64,000 nucleotides of DNA, from assembly GCA_029243145.1 (NCBI GenBank), contig JAQWSQ010000202.1, forward strand, positions 16,707 through 80,706, in the 5' to 3' direction. This document shows, piece by piece, positions 36,513-45,402 of the stretch. The position numbers and the translations under genes were made by a program. Position 1 is the first letter of the stretch; each line of letters starts with the position of its first letter. Under the pieces are notes generated by a model. That model worked only from the letters and a program-made list of their open reading frames with translations, made no database searches and was not told where the DNA came from. Origin of the DNA: Planctomycetaceae bacterium (GTDB lineage: Bacteria; Planctomycetota; Planctomycetia; Planctomycetales; Planctomycetaceae).

Positions 36513-38582
36513 AGATCCATGGATATGATAATTGTGACACTGAAGACAATTATCACCGGCCATTTTCAGTTGATGACATTGAACGCAATCGCGTCTTTGG
36601 ATGGGAAGGTAACCTGTTGAGTTCGCGTGATGAAAGTCCGTAACGGGCATGCCATCAGGTAAAATAAATGCGGAACGACTCAAGAACGCTTTCTCCGGCT
36701 GGTGGCACTTCAAACAGACTTCCTCTTCAACGGCTTGCGAAAGAATAGAAGTGGAACGATCTTGCATCAGAGTGAGATGAGGACGATGGACGAATTCCGA
36801 AAACTGACGCCGGAATTGATCTGCGGGCAATGCTCCCCAGTTGATTTTGAGGGATCCATCTAACAATCGATCGACTGTATGACATTTGGTACAACGCCCG
36901 GTCGCTTCAGGAGAAACGGCGGTCCGAAAAAAGTCATCAAAACGATTGTGATCGGGAGATTCGGTCTCTTCGTAATGTGAACTCGCTTGATTCGCCATTA
37001 AATCCAGCCAGGATTTAGAAAGAGGGTCGGCGTGTTGTTGAGGCCGATAGACTACGGTCGATTGATCACTCAACATCGTCCAAGAACCGATGGTCACTTC
37101 ACGATCATTCATGGAGTTCTCAGAATTTTTTGCCTTCATATTCTTGTTGTTTTTGGAAAGCATCTCAAAAAATCGAGATTGAACCAAAGCTTCGGTTAAG
37201 GATGTCACCAGTCTGTTTGCTTTCGGGCCTCGTGTGATTCGACTCAATCGGTGAGCCACTCCTTGCGCACCTTGCTGCTTCAACTCAATCAGTAAGCTGC
37301 GAGTCGCCTCTTTAATCAAAGCGACATTTTGGGCCTGTGACTCATCACCAGATGTTTCTGATCTTTGGAGCGAATCAATGGCGTCGGCGATTTCCTCATC
37401 GGCACGCAACATCAACTCCATAAACGGAGGTAATTCCAGAGACTTCGCAGAGGGAGTTTCTAAAATGGGTTGAGACTTCAGAAACTCGAACTGATCCAAC
37501 CGTAGTGCCGTCGGCATCTGGAAGTCGAGGATTTGTGATTCGTGGCACGACGAGCACATCGCTTCAAATCCTGCCAGTTGATAGGACGCTCCGTCGGAAG
37601 AAAGCAGATGACACTCGTTACAGCTTTGCTTCGGGATGCCGCTGGGCATTAAGAAGGGATAGTTATTGTAGTGCTGTCCGAAATGACTGCTGTGATCAAA
37701 GCGAATCCGTACTCGTAATGTCTCGAATTCAGGATGTCCATCGCTGAAACTGTGGAAGGTATTTTCGTGACAACTTTGACATTGCTTATTTGTCAGGTGT
37801 GTTAAATCAAAGTCGGCCCCCTGGTGTTCTTGGTGACAGGTGGCACAACTCAGTTTTTCTGCATTGGAAACTCGATCTCCAATCAGAGCGCGAGCCCAGA
37901 GCTGATCAGAGGTGAGTTGAGCCTTTTCTGGATCTCGTGTTTTGAATTTTGTTAACTGAACCGGGTCGGCATTGTGCGCGTTCATCGCATGTTCGCCAAA
38001 ATCTCGATGACAGTTTAAGCAAAGTTCACTTTGATGTTTGTTATCGTGCGAATCCCACACTTCTCCGATCATGGAAACTGGTGAAAAATGGATTGACGAA
38101 TGACACGCTTGGCACCCTTCCTGAATCGCGGAATGTGGTGAAGAGAGTGGTCCTGGAGAAATGATTGCCGTCGTCTCGAAGAAAGTCGTTGAAGCAGTCT
38201 CTGAACTGCCCCCTAAGATGAGCAGGCAAAAGCCCAGCGAAGCGGCGAAAACCAGTCCCGTGACCATCTTTCGGCGGCTTCTCAAGCTGCGAGCAGGTTG
38301 GCAAGTCGCTTGCCTATGGGGACATATAGCCTTTTCTTCGGGGGAATCCGCATCAGGTATTGGGCCTTCGTGGCATTGCCCTCCCCAAGCATTAGGACGT
38401 GTGCAATGCCACCGATTTCCATCGAACTGAGGTTGGCAAATATTTTCTGCCAGACAACTCCCTTTTGTACTGGGGCCGATTGAACAAGGGCCACCATCAG
38501 CCAGATGACCGCATACCCAATCCTGTTGTGGGAGCTGATAATTTTTGGCGTCGAACCCAGAGGGAGAGTCTGAATTGCTCAT
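36495..38582 (-). CDS. Membrane-anchored decaheme cytochrome c with cysteine-rich N-terminal domain
   Basis: A 695-residue protein. Residues 20-95 hold eight Cys (24, 33, 43, 49, 60, 70, 87, 94) in C-x8-12-C spacings with Gly and Pro, ahead of a membrane helix at about 107-124 (MVTGLVFAASLGFCLLILGG). If positive-inside applies, SLRSRRK before the helix puts this domain in the cytoplasm. The remainder has ten CXXCH haem motifs: first CQACH near 157, then CLNCH, CATCH, CQSCH, CNECH, CSSCH, CTKCH, CLKCH, CVQCH and CLQCH near 679. ATG 38582 overlaps the previous stop (ATGA), indicating coupled translation with the cytochrome b-like gene. Last gene of a six-gene unit. Confidence 0.9.
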   Translation of the reverse strand: MSNSDSPSGFDAKNYQLPQQDWVCGHLADGGPCSIGPSTKGSCLAENICQPQFDGNRWHCTRPNAWGGQCHEGPIPDADSPEEKAICPHRQATCQPARSLRSRRKMVTGLVFAASLGFCLLILGGSSETASTTFFETTAIISPGPLSSPHSAIQEGCQACHSSIHFSPVSMIGEVWDSHDNKHQSELCLNCHRDFGEHAMNAHNADPVQLTKFKTRDPEKAQLTSDQLWARALIGDRVSNAEKLSCATCHQEHQGADFDLTHLTNKQCQSCHENTFHSFSDGHPEFETLRVRIRFDHSSHFGQHYNNYPFLMPSGIPKQSCNECHLLSSDGASYQLAGFEAMCSSCHESQILDFQMPTALRLDQFEFLKSQPILETPSAKSLELPPFMELMLRADEEIADAIDSLQRSETSGDESQAQNVALIKEATRSLLIELKQQGAQGVAHRLSRITRGPKANRLVTSLTEALVQSRFFEMLSKNNKNMKAKNSENSMNDREVTIGSWTMLSDQSTVVYRPQQHADPLSKSWLDLMANQASSHYEETESPDHNRFDDFFRTAVSPEATGRCTKCHTVDRLLDGSLKINWGALPADQFRRQFSEFVHRPHLTLMQDRSTSILSQAVEEEVCLKCHQPEKAFLSRSAFILPDGMPVTDFHHANSTGYLPIQRRDCVQCHQLKMAGDNCLQCHNYHIHGSSVLRR

Positions 38583-39424
38583 AGCGCCCCTCCCGACCAC
38601 GCTTGGACAAGAACCACATGCAACGCGGTGAATGTGAGTAAAGAATAAGTGGCCGGGATATGAATGAACAACCAAAATTTCAAAGCGGATTGCAGAGTCT
38701 CTTGGGTATCGAGTTGGTGCTTTCGATGCAATTGGATCTCAACATTCGCCAACGCTTTCAGTTCTTCCTCATCAAACAATCGTTTCGCATCAGACAATCG
38801 TTTCGCATCAGACAACTTTTTCTGTAGATGCCTCCAATACCGACTATGCCCGTAAACGAGATGCGACCATCGGTCCGGCTTCCGCATAATAAACGGATAA
38901 AGCTCGTTGCGATAAAACATGGGAAGTTCCGAACCGTGGATCTCCTGCGCACATTCAAGAATCGAATGTTCAACCTCGGTTTGTATTTTTTTTCGGATGA
39001 CGGGTATCTGCTCGAAAATGACTTCATCACCGAGTTCTATAAGCCGCTTGGGAAACGTCCGACTCATGTATAATCCCACAAGTCCGCTCCCGAAAACCAG
39101 CAGATAAACCGATGCCAACAATAATTCCAAGAAACCGTTTGGCAATGAATAATCAACATGAATCAGAAACAAAACGAATGACAACAAACCCGCATAAATA
39201 TGGGATTGCAACCACAGCGCCGAAGTTCCCAGTGGAAGGAAAGGGAACGCCTTGCGGAGATTATAGGCTGCGAGAAACACGATCGTGACCAAGAGAACCC
39301 AGCCTGTCAGAAAGTGCGTTTCAACCAACGTATGGCTGACAATCCAAGACCCACCGATCAGCAGGAGAGCGACCAGGAGGGTCATAATAATATTGATTGT
39401 TCGGCGGCGGGTGAAAGCTCTCAT
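38579..39424 (-). CDS. Cytochrome b-like membrane protein (two H-X13-H helices)
   Basis: A 281-residue membrane protein with about five helices. Two of them carry H-X13-H pairs: His75/His89 (LQSHIYAGLLSFVLFLIHVD) and His255/His269 (FIHIPATYSLLTFTALHVV). This spacing is typical of helices ligating two b-type haems stacked across a membrane. A soluble loop of about 120 residues precedes the last helix and contains a tandem SDAKRL repeat. It overlaps the ferredoxin-fusion gene by four bases (ATGA) and the decaheme gene by four bases, so all three are translationally coupled. Inferred role: transmembrane electron transfer from the cytoplasmic Fe-S protein to periplasmic cytochromes. Confidence 0.82.
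   Translation of the reverse strand: MRAFTRRRTINIIMTLLVALLLIGGSWIVSHTLVETHFLTGWVLLVTIVFLAAYNLRKAFPFLPLGTSALWLQSHIYAGLLSFVLFLIHVDYSLPNGFLELLLASVYLLVFGSGLVGLYMSRTFPKRLIELGDEVIFEQIPVIRKKIQTEVEHSILECAQEIHGSELPMFYRNELYPFIMRKPDRWSHLVYGHSRYWRHLQKKLSDAKRLSDAKRLFDEEELKALANVEIQLHRKHQLDTQETLQSALKFWLFIHIPATYSLLTFTALHVVLVQAWSGGAL
38770..38816 (+). repeat. 18-base tandem repeat inside the cytochrome b-like gene
   Basis: The unit CATCAGACAATCGTTTCG occurs twice and a third time in part, giving SDAKRL-SDAKRL-FDEE on the coding strand. It is in frame and lies in the soluble loop, so the copy number could vary without breaking the protein. Confidence 0.8.
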
Positions 39425-41205
39425 CGATTAAACCACTCTGCTGCTGTCTCCGAAGTTCCAAGATTCAATCGGACTAATGCATCGTGAGGACACGCTTGTT
39501 GACATGCTGGTCCGGTGATCTGTTCCGCACAAAGGTCACACTTGGTGGCTTTGGTAATAGGTGTGAGCGAAAGGGGTGCCGACACATCAGATTCTGACGC
39601 CGTCGGAAAGATGAGATCTCCCTGTTCATCACGGATATGTACCATGCGGATGGCATCGTAGGGGCAATTGTTTGCACATGCACTGCATCCGATACAGGTT
39701 GTGTCGTTAATGACCACTTCCCCACCGTGCAGATTCCGATGAATGGCCCCCGTGGGGCATTGAATCATACAAACGGGGTCTGCACAGTGCATGCAGGCAT
39801 TCGCAACCATGTATTTGTCATAGATTGGTCCATGCCTCAAAAAACGTGGATTATTATCGTGAGTTGTCGCACAAGCTTTGACGCAGTCATCACACCGCGT
39901 ACAACGATCGAGATCGATCACCATGGTCGCCGTGCCATTGACGAATCGACGTTCGACAAGAAACTCGAGCAAACCGGAATCGATTTGTCCGATTTCATCA
40001 TCTGGTTTTGAAGCCAGATGATCTGGCAACGTCGAAAGGGATTGGTCTCTTACCATTAACTCATTCAAGACCGCTTGTTCAAAATTTTGAATGGGAATAA
40101 AGATCACGTTGACATAACCAACCGCACGTAACGAATACTTCAAGTCGGCATCTTGACCTGTCTTCCAGCCTTCAATCATCTCATTCACTCCAAAAGCCTG
40201 TCCCGGAGTCAGATAGCTGACCGTGCGATGCTTGTGACCGGCTTGATGAGAAACTCGCGCGACACCGCTGCGTATCAGATAGACCCCTTCCAGGTACTCG
40301 CCTTCTTTGGCAATGAGAGGTTCATGCACTAAGTTAGATGCGGTCCCCGATTCCACAAGTTCCGTAAATCGTTCGACTTTGTCATAAGAACCATAGGAAC
40401 GAAACTCGGCATCATCGAGGACGTTCTGAAAGAGAGAATTACGTCGCTCAATTTCTTCCGGCTCCCGATCCTCGTTTGGCAGCAAGTGTTCAAAATAGGG
40501 TGAAGCTTGCAAAAAACGCTGTAAACCGTACATGCGAAATCGTGATTCGATTTGCAATTTTAACCAGGGCGCTTTGGACATCATATCTCGAATTCCTTGC
40601 CAGCGGATTTCGAGTAATTCGCAGTCCCCAGCCGCAATTACGGTTGCCGTCCGTTCGATCCGTCCCAATGCTGATTGCTCACCAAAAAAATCAACCGCGT
40701 TGATGGTTGCTGTTTTTTCGAGATCCAAAGCGATGGAGAAATCTTGCAGATAAACTCGTGTCCCCTGCTCGGTTGAACGGGATGAGGGAGACTCTGAGGA
40801 GTATTTTTCAAGATTACGAGATTCGACCTGACGATGACCGTTCCAAACTTGCCTGATAATATCGAGGAAGCTTTTCTGACGGACATTGGATCGGCCCAGA
40901 ATTTCTGCCGGCAACGAATCATCCCCATGTTGCGCGACGACGTTGACACTGCCAGAAAGTAGAAAGAAAGCCGAGTTCCCCCACTCCCCTTTTCTGATAA
41001 TGATTTCGCCTTCTTGACATTTCAAAAGGCTTGCATCATTTTTCAAAATCCCAGCGAGTGAAATGCGTTGCCCAAATTGATCAGGGTCAATCATGCCCTC
41101 AGAAAATAAGGACATCTGCAAGACATGCTCGACATCTTCATCGGTCATCGATTCCGAAAAAGGAACCGACCAGCGTTCCGGCCGCTTGATTTGAACATTG
41201 CTCAT
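39421..41205 (-). CDS. Two cyclic-nucleotide-binding domains fused to a four-cluster ferredoxin
   Basis: A 594-residue protein with no signal, hence cytoplasmic. The first CNB domain has the complete phosphate-binding cassette DFFGEQSALGRIERTATV with the key Arg. The second (about residues 285-400) keeps the fold (GQAFGVNEMIEGW, then SLRAVGY) but lacks the canonical Arg. The C-terminal 180 residues hold 16 Cys in four 4Fe-4S motifs: CTRCDDCVKAC, CMHCADPVCMIQCP, CIGCSACANNCP and CDLCAE plus CQQACP, as in NrfC/DmsB electron-transfer subunits. No NrfD is near; a cytochrome b-like protein takes that place. Overlaps the next gene by four bases. A cyclase gene lies 8 kb away. Confidence 0.9.
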   Translation of the reverse strand: MSNVQIKRPERWSVPFSESMTDEDVEHVLQMSLFSEGMIDPDQFGQRISLAGILKNDASLLKCQEGEIIIRKGEWGNSAFFLLSGSVNVVAQHGDDSLPAEILGRSNVRQKSFLDIIRQVWNGHRQVESRNLEKYSSESPSSRSTEQGTRVYLQDFSIALDLEKTATINAVDFFGEQSALGRIERTATVIAAGDCELLEIRWQGIRDMMSKAPWLKLQIESRFRMYGLQRFLQASPYFEHLLPNEDREPEEIERRNSLFQNVLDDAEFRSYGSYDKVERFTELVESGTASNLVHEPLIAKEGEYLEGVYLIRSGVARVSHQAGHKHRTVSYLTPGQAFGVNEMIEGWKTGQDADLKYSLRAVGYVNVIFIPIQNFEQAVLNELMVRDQSLSTLPDHLASKPDDEIGQIDSGLLEFLVERRFVNGTATMVIDLDRCTRCDDCVKACATTHDNNPRFLRHGPIYDKYMVANACMHCADPVCMIQCPTGAIHRNLHGGEVVINDTTCIGCSACANNCPYDAIRMVHIRDEQGDLIFPTASESDVSAPLSLTPITKATKCDLCAEQITGPACQQACPHDALVRLNLGTSETAAEWFNR

Positions 41206-41241
41206 CCCGCGTGTGTTCCTTTTCTGGCTGAGCTGTTCAAA

Positions 41242-42435
41242 TTAGGGTTGCAGCGGTTTACTGGGAGCATCGTCGAGTTCTTCAAGAACGACATCTAATG
41301 CAGCCAGACGTTTTCCATCACCGAATTCTTTGAGAAATCCATCAGCAATTTTGGCAATCTCGCTTGCCGTCTCTCGGGCGGCTGCACGGGTTTGTTCTTC
41401 GAGATCGTCGAAGTCTTCAAACAGTTCAATGACTTTCAACAACGACTCGACAGCATCTTCTTCCAACGCTTTGATTTCGTCATCTTCAGGATCGAGTAAG
41501 AGTTCGACATAATAATCAATTTCATCAGCCCCCTCCTCAAACGCATCGATCAACTTACCCGCATAGCGTTCTTCGAGAGACTCATCGCTCGGAAAGTCTA
41601 CCAAATAACGCAGTGCCACTTCAATTTTGGCCAGTTGTCCCAGCACCAAATAGACACGCTGCCGCTCCAGAGACGACAGCCCTCGTCGAAGAGTGTCAAG
41701 AGTGGGGGCATCGGCATTGGCTCTTTGATTCAAATGAAAGTTGTGCTGAATATCACTGTTCAAATAGGGAATCAAACTGAATTTCTCATGAATCACAGGA
41801 TGGCCGACTTCATCGCTCACCAGTGTGGCATCACCAATCATGTGACATCGAAAACAATTTTTGGCGACTTCGTATTGATGACTGGGACGTATCATCCCGG
41901 CTTGATCGCAGTAATCGATCCGTTCTCGATAATGTTTTGGTGTCTCTTGTGCCAGCGTGGTGACATTGGGACCGTACACGGCATGCCGATTTAACCAACC
42001 AGAGTCGCCTCCGGCTGCACCATGACACGACTCGCAAGAAGTCCCGCTTTCCACCGAGAGTCGTCCAAAATTCTTCTCATCGGGAGCAGAGTGACACGAG
42101 TAACAGCGATCAAGAGTCCCTCCTTGATCGAGATACTTTTTCGCTACACTCACGTCGCTGATTTCGTACCGGTTGATCGGGTTTTTGTAATGCTCGGTTC
42201 CCAGCCAAGCCACGTATTCCGAACGATGACAATCGAGACACGCGCGAGCCCCCATAAAATGAGTGCGGTCTGGATGAATGGGCACAGGAATTTTGGCATT
42301 TACGGGAAGAGTGGTCGCTTGAGGAATAGCGTTCTCTTCACCCGGAAGCCACGCGACCAAAAAGGAGAAAGTGACCGCGCAACCGAGAAGCCAGTTGACG
42401 GTATGACTTCGAAGAGGCCTCCACTTTTTGAGCAT
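41242..42435 (-). CDS. Tetraheme cytochrome c (cytochrome c554-like domain)
   Basis: A 397-residue cytochrome. Residues 1-40 hold an N-terminal signal or anchor (VNWLLGCAVTFSFLVAW). Four CXXCH motifs follow: ACLDCH, RCYSCH, SCESCH and NCFRCH, with GTSCESCHGAAGGDSGW as in cytochrome c554 and related multihaem families. The C-terminal 170 residues carry no haem site and form a long acidic helical bundle (EIDYYVELLLDPEDDEI). ATG 42435 is used; an earlier ATG at 42486 follows the previous stop directly but has no ribosome site. It is 36 bases from the CNB-ferredoxin gene. Paralogous to the following gene. Confidence 0.88.
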   Translation of the reverse strand: MLKKWRPLRSHTVNWLLGCAVTFSFLVAWLPGEENAIPQATTLPVNAKIPVPIHPDRTHFMGARACLDCHRSEYVAWLGTEHYKNPINRYEISDVSVAKKYLDQGGTLDRCYSCHSAPDEKNFGRLSVESGTSCESCHGAAGGDSGWLNRHAVYGPNVTTLAQETPKHYRERIDYCDQAGMIRPSHQYEVAKNCFRCHMIGDATLVSDEVGHPVIHEKFSLIPYLNSDIQHNFHLNQRANADAPTLDTLRRGLSSLERQRVYLVLGQLAKIEVALRYLVDFPSDESLEERYAGKLIDAFEEGADEIDYYVELLLDPEDDEIKALEEDAVESLLKVIELFEDFDDLEEQTRAAARETASEIAKIADGFLKEFGDGKRLAALDVVLEELDDAPSKPLQP

Positions 42436-42486
42436 AACTTTAATTCCTGAATCTCTGATTCCTGCACTAGGGTGACATGCCGGCAT

Positions 42487-43644
42487 TTAAGGCAAATACG
42501 GCTTCCCGACCGGCTTATCAAGTTCCTCGATTAATGGATCGAGCCCACCGAGATCTGCTTCGCCTGCTGACTTCAGGAACGCTTGAGCAATTTCAGCGAG
42601 CTGATCGGCGGCATCGATTGCGGCGGCCTGATCTTCAAATTTGCGACCGAGTTCGATCTCTTTGACCGCATCAACGGCAGCTTTGACATGTTCATTGTCA
42701 ATTGCCTTCCCAATTTCTTCATCGAGATATTCATAGACATCTTCCGCTCGACCGGCCCAACCACGACGGCCCGCGTAGCTCTCACCGAGATTTTCTTCGC
42801 TGATTAAACCCAGATTTCGCAGCAAGGTTTCTAATTCGACCATTCTGCTCACAACCAACAAAACCCGTTTACGTTGCTCCGTCGTAATACCGTCACGCGC
42901 TTTCAATAAGGAAGGTGACTCAGCATTCACCGTTTGATCGACTTGGAAGTTATGTCGAACTTCACCTTGCATCCAAGGAATAAGATCAAAATCGCTATGA
43001 CCCGGTTTGTGGCCAGCGGCCAGCAACTTCTCATCGGCGACCACATGACATGAATAGCAATTTTTCGCTAAAGCATAAACATTGCTGGCTCGGATCATGC
43101 CGCTCGCATCACATGCCGCGAGCCGTTCTTTTCGATGTGCTTCCGTTTCGTCACCCCGTTTGACGCCCTCACCCCCATAATTGGAATGAAGCTTGAACCA
43201 ACCCTCTGACCCACCGGCTGCAGAGTGACATGATTCGCACGAAACGCCCACCTGTGGGGAATCAAATTTCGCAGTCGGGGCGTGTGGAGTGGAATGGCAT
43301 TTTAGACAAGCGTCGGTATTGCCGAACGCGGCGGAAATTTTCTGCCCGGACGGCGACCCAATCCTCGCGAAGTTTTTAGAATGAACGGTTGCTGTCCAAG
43401 TTGCATGCTCGGCTTTGTGGCACTCTTTGCAGGAGGCCGCACCGACGATGTGTTCGGGTGAGTTGAAAACGGCCATTGTAGATGTGTGGTAAGTAGCCAC
43501 CGAATCATTCTTGCTCGCATCGGAAGAAGCTGCCTGTTCGGGATTACCGGAAAACGCTGACGAGAGACCTGTCCCGATCAACGCCAGTAAACCCGCAAGC
43601 AGCAGACAATTATTTTTTGCGAGACGATTTTGCGAAAACGTCAT
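42487..43644 (-). CDS. Tetraheme cytochrome c, paralogue of the neighbour
   Basis: A 385-residue cytochrome with a signal peptide (NCLLLAGLLALIGTGLSSA). CXXCH motifs are SCKECH, ACLKCH, SCESCH and NCYSCH, and the SCESCHSAAGGSEGWFKLH region matches the paralogue. The C-terminal half is again a haem-free helical domain. ATG 43644 has GGAG seven bases upstream; the ATG at 43668 is in frame but without one. It follows the oxidoreductase gene by 36 bases. Conserved in order and spacing with its paralogue, so a local duplication is likely. Expected in the periplasm. Confidence 0.88.
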   Translation of the reverse strand: MTFSQNRLAKNNCLLLAGLLALIGTGLSSAFSGNPEQAASSDASKNDSVATYHTSTMAVFNSPEHIVGAASCKECHKAEHATWTATVHSKNFARIGSPSGQKISAAFGNTDACLKCHSTPHAPTAKFDSPQVGVSCESCHSAAGGSEGWFKLHSNYGGEGVKRGDETEAHRKERLAACDASGMIRASNVYALAKNCYSCHVVADEKLLAAGHKPGHSDFDLIPWMQGEVRHNFQVDQTVNAESPSLLKARDGITTEQRKRVLLVVSRMVELETLLRNLGLISEENLGESYAGRRGWAGRAEDVYEYLDEEIGKAIDNEHVKAAVDAVKEIELGRKFEDQAAAIDAADQLAEIAQAFLKSAGEADLGGLDPLIEELDKPVGKPYLP

Positions 43645-43680
43645 AATCCACTCCCTCAATATTCTCAAATGATAAATTCT

Positions 43681-44955
43681 TCAGGCCTCAATCACCAAGT
43701 TTGTTTTCGGACAGGCAATACATGCCAAACACGACCCCCTGCCGACTTCCACACTTGGCTCAACAGTGTATTCGATTTCCCCTTGCTTCACTGCAACTTC
43801 ACACGAACCGCAACTTCCGGCACGACAACCGGAGTCGATTTCAATCCCTTGATCGAGAGCAAAATCGAGTAAGCTTGACTGATTGTGGTCCCAGGTCACA
43901 CAAGTTTCTGATCGACTAAATTGTACCGTAATTTCGGGCTTGTTCTCACTGTCAGCCTGACTTTTTTGAGGAGTTGATGACTTCTTCGCACGATTGACTG
44001 TCGCAGGTCCAAACGCTTCGGTATGGATTTTCTCCTTTGGTACTCCCCAGTCTTTGAGGGCTGGGACTAATGTTTCCATCATGGGAGGAGGCCCACAAAT
44101 ATAAAAGTCATAATTGCAGACTTTGACCGTTTCGCTGATGACTGCCAGATCCACATGCCCTTTATGATGAAAAATTTTCTCACTCTCGTCGCAACCTTCA
44201 GGACAGCTATAACAAACCATGAGATGAAAATGATCGTATTGCTCGTCCAATTGTTGGAGATGCTCCCGCATCGGATGTTCTCGGCCACAACGGACTCCGA
44301 GAAAAAACCAGACATCTCTTTGGATGTCAGTTTCCAAGATCGTGTTCGCCATACTCAACACCGGAGTGACACCGACCCCACCCCCAATCAGCACAACGGG
44401 GCTTCTCTCTGTAGGCTCCAGGAAAAAATCACCACGCGGAGACTGCACATCCAGGATATCTCCCTCGATCACATGATCGTGAAAATAGTTGGAAACGCGA
44501 CCTTCGGGAGCATCAACACCAGGAGGAGGCGGAACTCGCTTAACCGTCACACGGTAATAACCGGGTCGAGGAGCCTCTGAGAGCGAATAGCACCGGACGA
44601 CCGATTTTGATTTCTTCGTGTTCAAGTCCGGTAATTGAAATCGAAAGGTCAAAAACTGGCCCGGACGATACTTGGGTAACGGTTTCCCATCATGGGGCAC
44701 CAGATAGAACGAGCAAATATTATCCGCTTCGAGAACTTTACGGTCCACTCGAAACTTCCGGTATCCGTTCCAGTGTGTCTGCTGTGTCTCTCTCTGTTTT
44801 CTCAACGCACGAATCGAGGCGATTCGCTCATCCAGAAGTTCGAGCGATTTGCGACGTTGATTCGCTGAGTGTCGTTGCGTACGGATCACGTCCAACAGCG
44901 ATAAAACCAAACGTAATCCGATCAACGAAATCAGAATGCTGCCGAGGATTTGCAT
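43681..44955 (-). CDS. Membrane-anchored FAD/NAD(P) oxidoreductase with plant-type 2Fe-2S cluster
   Basis: A 424-residue protein. Residues 1-20 are a hydrophobic anchor (MQILGSILISLIGLRLVLSL), so it sits at the inner membrane with its domains probably in the cytoplasm. The FAD site shows VVRCYSLSEAPR (RxYS type) and the NAD(P) site IGGGVGVTPVLSM and YICGPPPMMETL. The C-terminal ferredoxin domain has IDSGCRAGSCGSCEVAV and a fourth Cys in GSCLACIAC. Order FAD-NAD-2Fe-2S matches phenol hydroxylase and toluene dioxygenase reductases and the NqrF type. ATG 44955 is used; an upstream ATG at 45012 adds a hydrophilic stretch. First gene of the six-gene unit, presumed electron entry point. Confidence 0.92.
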   Translation of the reverse strand: MQILGSILISLIGLRLVLSLLDVIRTQRHSANQRRKSLELLDERIASIRALRKQRETQQTHWNGYRKFRVDRKVLEADNICSFYLVPHDGKPLPKYRPGQFLTFRFQLPDLNTKKSKSVVRCYSLSEAPRPGYYRVTVKRVPPPPGVDAPEGRVSNYFHDHVIEGDILDVQSPRGDFFLEPTERSPVVLIGGGVGVTPVLSMANTILETDIQRDVWFFLGVRCGREHPMREHLQQLDEQYDHFHLMVCYSCPEGCDESEKIFHHKGHVDLAVISETVKVCNYDFYICGPPPMMETLVPALKDWGVPKEKIHTEAFGPATVNRAKKSSTPQKSQADSENKPEITVQFSRSETCVTWDHNQSSLLDFALDQGIEIDSGCRAGSCGSCEVAVKQGEIEYTVEPSVEVGRGSCLACIACPKTNLVIEA

Positions 44956-45402
44956 TGGAAAAATGGAGTTCGAGGAAAATGAAGAACATCGCGCTGAGAA
45001 CCAACTCACCAAGAAATAATTTTAGTTGGCAGGACAGGCAAAAGGAAGGAGCACTTAGCCAGATTACTCTCTGAAAAAGAAACCCTGAAACACGTAACTC
45101 ATTTTCAGCCCATCGTTTGGGGCCTGACAAACTCTAAAAAACGGACCTTACACATCAGATTTTAGTGATCAATCAGTCCAGAATGTCGATTCAAGTGAAA
45201 GACGTGATCACTCACGAACAGAATCAATGCCGACTTGGTAAAATAGAGGAATTATCACGATTTCGCAGGACGTATTCTCGCAATTATTGATTTCGGGGAA
45301 ATCTGCCCACAGAGCCTGCCGCCAGAACACCGATTTCAATCAATAAGGCTCGTGGAGACGGGTCTGCGCTGATTGTACATATTCCGTCAAGTTAGGGATG
45401 AG
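44956..45402. other. Divergent control region between two electron-transfer units
   Basis: About 450 bases between divergent units, with no credible gene. It contains an inverted repeat CGTGA-TCAC-TCACG (45203-45216) and a half-site GTGATCA (45165-45171). Both share GTGATCA, the CRP/FNR type, and lie where both promoters would need to be. Confidence 0.6.
45203..45216. promoter_or_regulatory. Candidate CRP/FNR-type operator
   Basis: CGTGATCACTCACG is an inverted repeat with arms CGTGA/TCACG four bases apart. The arms resemble CRP half-sites, but the spacing is nearer the FNR type. It lies between the two divergent units, about 250 bases from one start and 190 from the other. The base count alone makes chance occurrence possible. 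Confidence 0.3.
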
